Positions 15,501 through 27,500 of a DNA stretch of 64,000 nucleotides are shown piece after piece. The notes under the pieces were generated by a model. That model had not been told where the DNA came from and ran no database searches. It worked only from the letters and a program-made list of their open reading frames with translations. Location: positions 7,688,001-7,752,000 of the forward strand of contig NC_068341.1 of assembly GCF_014633365.1 (NCBI RefSeq), written 5' to 3'. Each line of letters begins with the position of its first letter. Position 1 is the stretch's first letter. Position numbers and translations under genes: made by a program. The stretch is from Diospyros lotus. Lineage: Eukaryota; Streptophyta; Magnoliopsida; Ericales; Ebenaceae.

Positions 15501-18500
15501 CTTAAGAGCATGGGGATCAAGTTTGTCTCGATGAATTTTGGGAATGTGTACAAAACACACACAACCAAACACATGGAGAGGAAAAGGAGAATGCAAACAA
15601 AAATCAGGAAAAATGAAGATAGGCACTGGAATGGGCTACGGTGATCGAGTACTTCAAAGGGGACTCGATTGATGACATAAGTCGCAGTTAGAATAACTTC
15701 ACCCCAATAGGTTTTAGGGACATGATTTTGATGAAGAAGGGTTCTAGCCACATTAAGAAAATGTCTCATCTTCCTCTCAGCCATTTCATTTTGTTGTGAA
15801 GTGCCTATGCAGGAAGACTCATAAACAATGCCCTCTTGGTGAAAAAATTGATTCAACTGATTATTAAAATAATCCTTGGCATTATATGTTCTGAATTTTT
15901 TGTATAGATGTACCAAATTGAATTGAAACCATTTTGCAAAAATAAGGCCAGATAGTACTAATGGTTGCCTTCCCTTTTAATAGAAATACCCAACACATGC
16001 GAGTACAGTTACCAATAAAAGACACAAACCATCGAGCCTTGAAACAATTGGGAATTTTGGATGGTCCCCAAACATCCGAATGAACCAAGGAAGACGGTTT
16101 AGATGATAATTTATTGTTGATAGGATATGACACTCTATGGTGTTTAGACATCACACTGAAACATCCTAGGATCCAAAGATTTAAACAAATGAGGAAACAT
16201 AGTTTTTAATAAAGAAAAATGAGGATGACCTAGCCCATAATCCTGAAGCCAAATGGTGGCAAAGGTTGAAACGGACTGAGATGAGCAAGCAATTGCAAGC
16301 TGCTTCTCCTTAGGATGGTCTGCCTTCTGTAGGATGTACAATCCATTGTACTCCTCAGCCATACCAATGATCTTTCCCATGGTCATGTCCTGAAATTCAC
16401 ACATATGAGGATAGAAAATCGCACGATAATTTAATTCCTTGGTTAGTTGGTGAATAAATATAAGATTAGTGGCCAAATGTAGGACATGAAGGATTTGTTT
16501 GGTTGAGAACAAGGGGCTAAAAATAACTATGCCTTAGTCAGTAATGGGAACAGTGGTTCCATTAGCAATAATAATCTGTTTAGGATTTACAAGAGGTTGG
16601 TAAGTATAAAAAAAAGTCAAGTGAGGGGTCATGTGATCAATAGGGGTCATGTGATCAATAGCTCCTGAGTTAAGAACCTAATTGGTATTCCTAGTAGTTT
16701 TAAAGGCAAAAAAACACTCAAGAATGTATGTTTTTACCTTGCTGGGCAAGAGAACAGGCTCCATCTTGGATTGTCCTTGAGAAGTTTTTGAGTTTGATCA
16801 TCTCCTCGGCATTCAATTGTGCAAAATCAGATCCAATAGATTCAGTTTCCCTTTGGTCTTTGCTAGATAAATGGGCTTGAGTCTTGGGCGGCAAACCCTT
16901 AAATCTGCCCATCTTGCTCAACACTGCTTCATTGCCATGAAGTTTGAAGCAGGTATCCCTAGTATGCCTGGGCTTTTTGTAGTAAGTGCACCATATGTAA
17001 TACCCCAAGAATCTAGAGAATGGTAGTATATATCGAGGATAAGGAAGGAAGGAAACAACACTAGCTGGATACCTTTTGGGCTAAATGCAGGCAAAGAACT
17101 CCCAGGTTAAGCATGCTTGAGCTGGGGAGGCTCAAGGATGGGTGACCCCGTGGGAAGTTCGCGTAGACCCATCAGGAAAAGTTGTTCTGGTCCTTCCTAT
17201 CGCTCGATGTGAGATATTACAGGTGGTATCAGAACCGACCCTTAGTGAAGGCAGTCCGATGAGGGCGGGGAGTGGTGCCAGGGCTCAAGGACCTATACAA
17301 GGAGCGACTTCTGGCAGGTTTCTAGGATGGCAGCCCCCTAAGGGGAGAAGATCTGGGACCAGTTGTAAGGTTGCATAACGAGGACGCCATGTGCTCAAGG
17401 GGGGAGAATGTAATACCCCAAGAGCCCAAAGAATGGTAGTATATATCGAGAATAAGTAAGGAAGGAAACAACACCAGCTAGATACCTTTTGGGCTGAATG
17501 CAGGCAAAGAATTCCCAGGTTAAGCGTGCTTGAGCTGGAGAAGTTCAAGGATGGGTGACCCCCTGGGAAGTTCGTGTAGGTCCATGAGGGTAAGTTGTTC
17601 CGATCATTTCTATTGCTCGATGCGGGATATTACACCATAAGCCTTCACGCCCTAAATTTTTCATTGAACCTTCTACCTTTCTTGCCCTAAATTGTGTCCC
17701 ATCTCTATTGCTTGACACCATGGCCGAGCCATCTACACTGTGATCTCCTAGCATAGCTCCCCTCCCGTTTTCCTCACTTCGAAAATGGAAAAAACCTCAT
17801 TAAAAGTAGGTAGTTTTTCCTTACCAAGCACTTGGATCCTTACTTGATCATACTCCAAATTGAGCCTCACTAGAAACTCTACTATCCTGTCTCTTTCCTG
17901 AATTTGGTTAAGGGTGGCAGCATCCTTGCTACACTCCATTTTGATATCTTGATAGTAATCTAATTCTAGCCACAACCCCTTCATCTTATTGTAATATTCA
18001 GTTATAGTGGATGCCCCTTGCCTTGTCCCACTAATCTTAGTCTTAATCTCAAAAATTACCAAGGCATCTTGGACCTTGGAATAAGTCTGCATCACAGTCT
18101 CCCAAATATCCCTAACTGAGGTTAAAAACATAATTTTTTACTTACCTCCGACTACATGGGAGCTCCATAGCCATGACATGATTGATGAATTTTCAATATC
18201 CCATGTTGTGAAGGTGGGATCTAAATCTTTTGGAGGGGTTCTAGTCAAGTGGCCTAGCTTCCCTCGACCTTTGAGGAATGTTCTCATGAGCTGGGACCAC
18301 TGCAAGAAGTTTCTTCCATCTAGCCAGTAGGATGGATACATATTGGGCAGATCACTAACTCCTATTGATTGTTAATCACTTGGATAAGATTCAACAGAGG
18401 TCATGGTCAGAGTGGCTTCAGATATCTCAGACATGCTTTAAGTAACAAGAATTGTGTAAAACCCTTGATCGGATCTGAAGAAAGGAAGGCGCCGAACAAG

Positions 18501-21500
18501 AGAAAAACCGAAGACCGGGAAGGAATTCCACGGCCGAGAAGAAATGAAGGGTGCACGGTAGGAAAAGTAGCAATGAAGGCTGTATTAGGGTTCTAGAATA
18601 AACATATCTGAAACCCTAGAGGTGGCAGCGCAAAGAAGTGCAATGAAGGCACTATTAGGGTTTTGGAAATATTGGCAGTGGAAGGGAATGCTCTGATACC
18701 ATGTAGGAAATCAGAATAATTCTTCCTTAATCCATTGAATGTACACCGAAATCCTCTTATAGAGGAAAAGATTACAACATATGGAAACTATCTATAAGGA
18801 AACAATTCAAAAACAAAGAAGGAAATACACATTAAGGTACATATGGACAGAATTAGGAAGTTTCCTAAATGTGATTTAGAAACCATTCCTTAATTTAGGA
18901 TTGGGAAATCTGCTAGTATCCTCGTGAATTGACAGAATGTGTTTAAACGAACACTATTTAAACCAAAAGTATCATTGCATGAATGACTCAAATTCTTTAG
19001 CGAGCATATTGGTCTTGAGAAAGATGTCTCAAATGATGATGTTGTGGAGGTTGAGAAAGAGCAAGCAAGGCCACGAGTTGATGATTCAAAGTCACTACTT
19101 ATTCACCTGATGGATGTTGAGGTCTCGAAAGGATAGTGATAGACTAGGAATTTCACGAAGCCGACATGGTTTCAAATCCGGGTAGAAATGATTGAAAAAA
19201 CCAGATATCTATACAGCCTTGAGCAACTCAAGAATAAGTACAACCAACTACACACAAATGTAAAAGTGTCTGATTGACTAATATACAAAGGAGATCCATT
19301 ATTTTATATATTTTTATTGTTTAGTTAAATTATTTATATCTAATTTAAACCTAATAATTGTAATTTGAATGATTGTAGGCCAAACAATTTTTTTTTTTAC
19401 CCACAGCATGAATTTAATATTGAATATAGATTCAGAAAATCAAACAACTGTTTTTTGTTTTCACTTTCATTTTCTTGACAACTCACGGCAAAATTAAACA
19501 ACATTTTCAGTTTTCATTTTTCTTAGTAGAAATAGTACGGAATGAAAATGACATAACAGAATGGAATGGAATTTTTGACAGCATTTTCAAATGACCCCTA
19601 AATATTTACATTTGCTAATGTTATTTTACTAGAATTCGCTCCATACCTTAGTCACATTCCTTTCTTGCCCTTGATAATAGTATTCCATTGTATATTATAT
19701 TTTCTGTCACCCAATCCCTATCTCCACCTGTGCCTTTTTACTGTCCTACTTCTTTCTAATCGTCTATCTTGTACTAACCTACATATGTTCATATTAGATG
19801 TCAAGTAGAAGGAGTCAGTTCCTGTTTCTTCATGTGCTCCACCAAATCCTATCTTGGCTTCAAGTCCAAGCACTAGTTAGCCCTTCCCGTTATTATTAGA
19901 AAGATAAACAAAGCTGAACTACCTATCACATCTCAGCTTTTGTCCCATGATTTGTGTCCTTGAATCATTCCTTTCTCAGCTTTCTATCTTCTATATCTAT
20001 TCTCAACTTTGTTTCTAAAGCTCTCAACCTGGGTAGAGAAATGCAATGGAAGAGGAGACACCAGCTCTTTAGGCTAATGGCACTTAAGGATCTTGCTGCT
20101 CTTCCTCTCGCCAAATCAATGGTTGGGTATCAATGTGTTTATAGAATGAAGTTCCGTTCTAATGGTACAGTGAATTAGAAGATCACTTAGTGACCCATGG
20201 ATACACGCAGATAAATGTTTTGGATTATTCTGAGAATTTTTCTCATGGACTAACACATGTTGATGAGATTAAGGGCATACAAGAGTTAGTGTCATTCTTC
20301 AGAATATTATGCTCAAGCTTAGTATCAATTAATTTAATTAAATATGCATATATTTGCATTTGCAAAACAAGACTAGAATTTAATTTAATTAAATGACAGC
20401 ATACCCTTATCCAGTGCATAACGCTTGGGTTTCTTAGCTAGAATGATTAGATGAAGAAAGGTCATTAAGGAGGCTAATTAGTTCACTTATACATACTGAA
20501 CTAAGTGGAGGGGATAAGTAAGAAACTAAGGGAGTGCAGGAGGCTGAGTGGGGAGCCGTTCAACCTTGGTTGGCACACCTCTACCAGTTGTTCTCACCTC
20601 AAGCACCCAACCCGCTACCTCCAACATGGCAGGGTGAAAGCATGAATTTCAAACACTTCAGTTGCCATACCTCTCCCTACTCTACCAGCACTCCTACATG
20701 CATGCAAGCCATTAATTATCCTCCTCAATATTTAGTACTAACACACTCAATACTAATATATTTAAGCAGAAATAGTCCCAGTATAGTGCCCAATTTTTTC
20801 CCCTCTGCATAACTTTCAAAAGAAACAAGATAAAACCCTCTAATGGTATTTCCCAACATCAACTTGTAGTTGAAAAGGAGAAAGACAAAAAAAATCTACA
20901 GCATAAAATAAAATTAGTACCAAAAATCATATATTTGCTAGGATACCTCAAATGAAGTGTCTTTCCTATATGCAATCCGTTCTAATTCACGAAATATAAC
21001 CCGTGAAATCTCCGCATGCCTGTTTGGTCTGTGATGACCTCCACCTTCAAAGCAAGGAATTTGTCCTGTATTTATCCACTGTAAAAGGAGAAGAAACAAA
21101 AAAAGGATCAAGATCTAAGTTGGGTGTACATCAAGTAACCAATGAAACAAATAACCAAAAAAAAAGAAAAAAATTAATTAGAAAACCTTTAGATAGATAG
21201 CAGAATATAGGAGAGCTTCCAAACGCTGCTGACTCTCCACACTTCCAACTACTAGTTCACGAACTACTTCAAGCTTCAGCAATAAAAGAAAAGCACAAAT
21301 GGGAAATGTTAATTGGAAAATATAGTAGTGAATATGAGACATGTTAATTGATCTTGCATGAAATGATAAAACAAAATCCAAAATGAAAATATCTACAAGC
21401 TGCAACAGATCCTTAGGGAGACAATAAAATTATAAGCGAAAACAAGAAAATGAGGCATTAACATCATTGAGATGTCTCATGCAACCAGGAAAACGTCATT

Positions 21501-24500
21501 AAGAAATCACCACAAGAACGATTATCAATCCATGACAGCCTTTGCTACCTTACAAACTAAAACCGCTGGGATCTTATTTGTTAAAGACAAAAACAAAGAC
21601 CTGATCTAACCAACATGAGACCCAGGATGTACTACATGATAATGAACTAACAGTTGTTTATTCATTGATAAAGGATCTGGGAAAGAATGGTATAGAATTG
21701 AAGAGATTCACAATTTCCTGATTTGGTAATTCTGTTATCACTAGAGATGAATGTGAGCTACAATCCATGTAGTCAATCCCATCGTGGGATTAAGGATTGG
21801 TGTTGTTGAAGGTTAGTTCGATTTTGGTTTTGATGACAACCTGAGTCAAATCACCCAATGAACAGCATTAGTGGTTTTTTGCCTGATTGACTTATTCAAA
21901 AAATCATGAACTATCAATAAGAAAAGCAATGTCAAACTTAAGTTCCTCCATCAGACATCTTTCCCATCCCTTCCATTCTATTCTCAACAACACCTTCTCT
22001 CCTTGTATTCACTTTCCCTTTATCATCAAACTATCTAAGTCTCAAAAACAAGTCAAAAGATGAATAATCATGTACTAGACTAAAATATTCATAGATTTTT
22101 GGTAAGACCTAATCCATTCATGTACATTTCTTTGTTTCCACTCTTCTCCCATTCCCTATCTCATGTGCTCTTCCTTTTCATCTCTCTTTCTCTCAGCCAT
22201 AACTCATAATTACTCTCAACTATTTGTAGTCTTTATGTCTTTCTCTTATCATTTCTTTCTTTTCTCAACTGGGAATTCCCCCTCCTTGAGCTCAACCACT
22301 ATATCCTTCCTTTTCCTTTCTTCTTTTTTATCCTTTATGTTCTCCATGATCCAACCTTGAACCTGCTGATTACAAATTTTGAAGAAGCAGCTCAAAAGGT
22401 TGCATGACACAGCTTATTTCCAGGACAAGGACAGAAAATAGTTGTCATGTACCTAGCAGCTAGGAGTTACATTGAACACGTTGTAATAATTGGTAGCTAT
22501 AGACATTAGCTATTTCTTTTGATTGGGAGAGAAATTAGCTTGCTGGCGGCATGTGCTGGCAACGCTAACTGTCTACAAGTGGGTAGGCAAGTTGCTGATT
22601 CTAGAAGGGATTTGGGCAACCGTTTTTGGTGCCTATTTCCAGCTGAGCAGTATAACTACTCTGCTGCAGCTCAATTGTAATCATCTTTGAATTGAATCGG
22701 CCAATTTTACCTCTCAAACTCTCTCTCGCTCTTTCTCCCATTCTCTAACCTTTCCCTTCAAATTCTCAACTCAACTTTCTCCCTCAACTTTCCATGAGTT
22801 TCTCTCTTAATTGGAGAGAATTCTCACTGTCAGATTTCAGATCTGACAATAATTTATAGGAACAGCCTGCTCTGGAATCTTATACCTTGGAAGATGTGGA
22901 TTCTAATCCACAGTAGGTAGGAGAAGATAAATTATATATCAATCAATTGGGAATTATGATAAGGATTATCAGTAGGGAAACAAAGGAGTCCAACTCCAAT
23001 TCAAAGAGGACAAGATAACTTTCAGATGGCCATAAAAAGAGCCAAGCCTGATTAATAAATTCATCACAAATCAGAGGAAGGAAAGCAGCAAAGTAGAGGA
23101 GCAGGAGGAGGTTACCAGAAATCGACTCTTTCAGATCTGAGGTTAGTTTTCTTCTTATTTCAAATTTGACCCCCTCCTCCGAGTTTGTGGCCAGCATAGA
23201 AAAACCCTAGTTCTCCCATGTTTGCTGAAACCACCAAGCCCAAACCAGTTGGCCACTGATTTTGATCAACCCAAGTTAACCTTAACCCAATTTTCTACTT
23301 GATTTTTTTTTCTCTTCTTCAAGAATCAATCTTGACCGAGTTTAACCTAACCCAATTGGATAAACTGACCCGACCCAAGACCTATTTGACTAACAAGAAC
23401 TGTATCCAACAACTGACCCAACTAGTTTAAAATAATTACCTTTTTTAGTTTCTGAAAATTACAAAAGAAATTGTTAGGAACCCGAGCCTAACTGTAATTC
23501 CTTTGATGAGAGAATTGAAAGAGAGGGAGAAATAGAGAGGAAAAAAGGGAAGAATCAGACTGATTAAGAGGGATAACTAAGAGAGAGAAAGGAGAATTTA
23601 GACATGCAGTAGGGAGAAACAGAGAGATCAGAGAGAGACAAAGGGAGAATTTTAGAAAGAGAGAATTAACTTTTCAATTAATCAAAATCTAAAAAATGGA
23701 CAAGAGTGGTACAGCCTTATATAGAGGCTATTCCACTACTTTAACAAAGCAGTTTCCACTTCCTCTACTAGAGTAATTGCTCCTAAACTACCCTACAACA
23801 GTAAATTAAACAATAACTAACCCATTATCTAGACTACTATAATTAGTAAAAATAAAAATTAAAAATTACTAGGCTATATCGTGACAGAAATGCAGTAACT
23901 TAATGTAACTGCAGAAAAACCTTAGAGTTCTAAGAAATTACAGAAATATCCCTACAGTTACAGAATTTATGAATAGGTCCCTGCAGTTACAGAATTTACA
24001 GATTTGTCCCTACAATTACAGAATTTACAGCCAGTAGTAGTTACAGAAATATTACAGCAAGACCCTTAAGTTACAGAAATTTCAGGAACGTCCTAGATCT
24101 TCCAAAAATCATAGAAAGACCCCTGGATCAGTGGCAGAGCCAAGTGAGGCCCAGTGGGGGCAGTTCCTCCCACTGGGCCAAATCTTAAATTTTTTTTATT
24201 TTATATTATTTTTAATCAAGTCCAACTCTCAAAATCAATTCAAAATTATTGTATTAAAACTTAGCCTAAATAGGTCAAATGGCCCAAATCCACTAATTCC
24301 TAAGTCCTAATCCATTTCATTTCTAAATTTATCCCATTTCTTGCTTTCTTTCCCAATACCCACCTGATTTTCTTTCTTTCGGTTGCTACTATTACAGTTG
24401 AAAGAATATTTTCTGCAATGAATATTGTGAAGAATCAATTACGTAATAGGATTAAAAACCAATGGATGAATGATAGCTTAGTTATGTATGTTGAAAATGA

Positions 24501-27500
24501 TATATTTAATAAAATTGATAATAAGATCATTATACGACTTTATCAAAGTATAAAAAGTCGTAGGGAACAATTGTAAAAAAAAATTGCATTTTAATATTAT
24601 CATTATTGTCTTATTTTTGAAATTATATTTTTTGTATTTAAGTTCGCCCCTACTTAATCAAAATCCTGGCTCCACCCCTGCCCTGGATCATACTTACGGA
24701 GATTTTAAATGACATGAAATTATTATTTGAAATTATTATGTAATTGTAGATAATTCGAGAATTATTTCCTTACCAAAAATCAGGTGAGTGGTGATTCTTG
24801 CACTGGTATGCTTTGAAAATAAATCCCATTCATGTTGAAAATTATTTTGATACGATGAATGTTCTCAACTTTGTTATGTGATATATATTCTTGAATTGTT
24901 GATTTGAAAATAAATTGAGAACGGTGATATATCAAATCATTTTGAAAAGAATATTGATGGTGTTAGCTTGTTGTTTTAAAACTGTTATGGAACCATTGGG
25001 AGAAGTCCAAGGGTTACTCTGGCAACTAAAATTTGGCTATTTATACAGTGTCATTTTAGTTTATCAATAGGATGAGATGAAGTGATTATATTGTCACACT
25101 CTATTGAGTACTTGGGGTGGATCACAGATAAGTTACTGGATCCCCTTGTACATTGATTGAATCCAGGGCTATACTGCCCATTGAGATATTTAATGAGCTT
25201 TGAATGTTATGGAATGATATTGTGGTTCCCTTGGTTAATTGATGTTTTATATATTGTGGAAAATTGTAGCTACACTATGTGATTTGATATGATATAATTG
25301 TATTGATGATACTTGTTGCATGGGGAGGGAATATTGGTGAACCTTTGAACTTTGTTTTATCATAGACATATGAAATTCTTTATTTTGTTAATGATCTATT
25401 ATGAGGGATAGACTCCATTGGGCTTTATGGTCACCCCCCCCCCCCCCCCCCCCCCCCAACCCTTTTCAAGTGAGTAGGAATATTGGTGAACCTTTGAACT
25501 TTGTTTTATCATAGACATATGAAATTCTTTATTTTGTTAATGATCTATTATGAGGGATAGACTCCATTGGGCTTTATGGTCACCCCCCCCCCCACCCCCC
25601 CAACCCTTTTCAAGTGAGTAGGAATGATTGGTCTAGATGTGGACTTGGGCGAAAGGATTGAAGTGGACTCAATTAAAGTAGTTAAGTTTGGTTATTTTCA
25701 TAATGTGAACATTAGGGTTTTCTTGTGGAATATTGTTTGTTTAGGTATTTGTAAACATTGGCTATTTCTATTGGTAATAAATTTGATGAATGTTTAGGCT
25801 TTGTGAATCTTAAGTCCTAGCTTAGCGTTCATGGCCAGTTACACCACCTATAGAAGGGGGAGTAACAATTAAAGTAATGGCATCTAACATATATTAGATA
25901 TAGGGCTACGACATGTAGTTATTTTTTAACAAGAATGTAATAAACTGAACGATGATAAAACTTGCTTGAGTAACTGGGAAACCTTACTCGAGTAATTGGA
26001 AAGATTACTCCATTAAGGGGAAAGCTTATTCAATCTCTTATTGTATTCATGTATGGAATATATATATATATATAATATATATATAAGAAATCTTCTACAA
26101 CATCTCCTTAAAAACAAGAATAAATTTGAATTAGGCTTAGAAGATAAAGTTCATCAACTGAACTTTAAATTTGCTGGAATTATCTCTTGTAAACTGCCTC
26201 ATCCTTTAATCTCGAAACCTTATCACTTTGATCTTTGTAGTCCTCTCTTATCTCCCAAACAACCTTATCATTTAATTCTCAACCATGAGAGAGATTATTA
26301 AGATTTGATTTTAATTTTTCCAACACTATCAATTTCTTCTTTGTTCTCGGTATTTCAACAATTTTGAACTAAGTACAAGGGCAATACTCAATAAGTCAAA
26401 ACATGCCCTTGTGATTAGTGTATGCTAACTGATCAAAACATTCACATTCACTTGCATTAATAAACGATTTCTTTTGAAACAACAATAAAGACATTAATGA
26501 CTTAATTTTACTTATTGGAAGTCATATCATAATTATTCAACAACAGAAAAGGAATGGACAGATAACACCAAAAAAAAAAAAACAATCACTACTTCTGACC
26601 TAAAAAGTAGGTATGTGAAGACTATAACAAGAAAAAAAAACAGAGAAGCAAGCATGTAGAATGGTGGAACTCCAAATAATACAAATGAAGGAATTAAATA
26701 GTGTAAACAACTAGAGACATCATGATGTTAATCCTGACCAGTTTTTAATATACGTTATCCCTTGAAGGGCTCCTACAAAATTTAGAAATTATAAGTGGCA
26801 AGCCAGTAGTAGTACCTTTCTCCACCAATTCCTGGCATTGCGATCCCCTTCGACTAACTCAAGGGCCCGCCCTTCAAGACCTGATGTATCCCACCTTCTC
26901 TCTGCTTCTCTGCTGTGATGCTCATTGGATCGCATAAAAGACACATCCTTACCTTGCCACTGCTCCACAAAAGGACTTGCAGCAACCTCTGCAAGAGTAG
27001 CACCATCAACAGGTGCAGACCCATTATCACCCATGCCTTCCCCTCCCTCCAGGCTCTGTTCCAAATCCAAAGGCAATAGATCCACAGCCTTGCCAGTTAA
27101 GTTCCAGTGGCAAATGATCTTAAAACTGCCTCCTTCTGGAAGCTTCAAGATACGGTTATCGCCACTTTCCCAAAACACACTCTTCTCCTTATTCACAATC
27201 ACAAATTTGTACTCAATGGAGTCACCCCCTTTTAGGTCCATTTCACAAACCCATCCATCCTCTGTCCAATTCATTCCAACTGGCTTTCTCCACAGCCCTA
27301 GCTCCTTTGTTGACCCCATAATCACAACATGCTCACCAAATTGGACTTGGTGATTCAGGTGTACAATTAACCTTACTTTGCCCCGGATTGACTTTAATCG
27401 CATTTTCTTCTTCCCCTTCTTCTCTTCCTCTCTGCCATAAAACCAATTTTGTAAACCCATTTTCCAAATTTAATGTAAGAGAAATATAATACAATGTTTT

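Larger units (their letters stand above)
16996..17634 (+). mobile_element. Cassandra TRIM element, complete with 5-bp TSD
   Basis: A terminal-repeat retrotransposon in miniature. LTR1 is 16996-17221 and LTR2 is 17409-17634, both 226 bp, TGTAATACCCC...ATATTACA. The interior is 187 bp with a PBS at 17224-17238 (tggtatcagaaccga) and a PPT at 17397-17407 (aaggggggaga). It has no coding capacity. A perfect target duplication CCATA flanks it (16991-16995 and 17635-17639). Each LTR holds a stretch resembling the 3' half of plant 5S rRNA, the defining trait of Cassandra elements. It sits in the zinc-knuckle region of copia element B, in the opposite orientation. Confidence 0.93.
15010..18934 (-). mobile_element. 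Ty1/copia element B (minus strand), 3' truncated, inserted in element A
   Basis: On the minus strand: 5' LTR 18934-18702 (outer ends tgtagg and attgaca on plus). A perfect PBS abuts it (gctctgatacca on plus, 18690-18701). Gag lies at about 18341-17748 ([32 protein letters not shown]). The zinc-knuckle region is 17008-16900, where the second Cys of CTYCKK reads Tyr. Then the pre-integrase block at 16512-16144 and integrase 16154-15308 ([36 protein letters not shown]). The linker ends at [10 protein letters not shown] (about 15010). No RT, RNase H or 3' LTR. Frame breaks occur. It is split by the Cassandra element at 16996-17634. Confidence 0.85.

Noticed and set aside
17104..17581. Genuine 5S rRNA genes
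   Set aside because: Only the 3' part of 5S is recognisable, and both copies sit at the same place in paired LTRs.
17142..17754. ORFs on both strands in and beside the Cassandra element
   Set aside because: Cassandra elements are non-coding, and the 17545-17754 frame only crosses the LTR into copia gag sequence.
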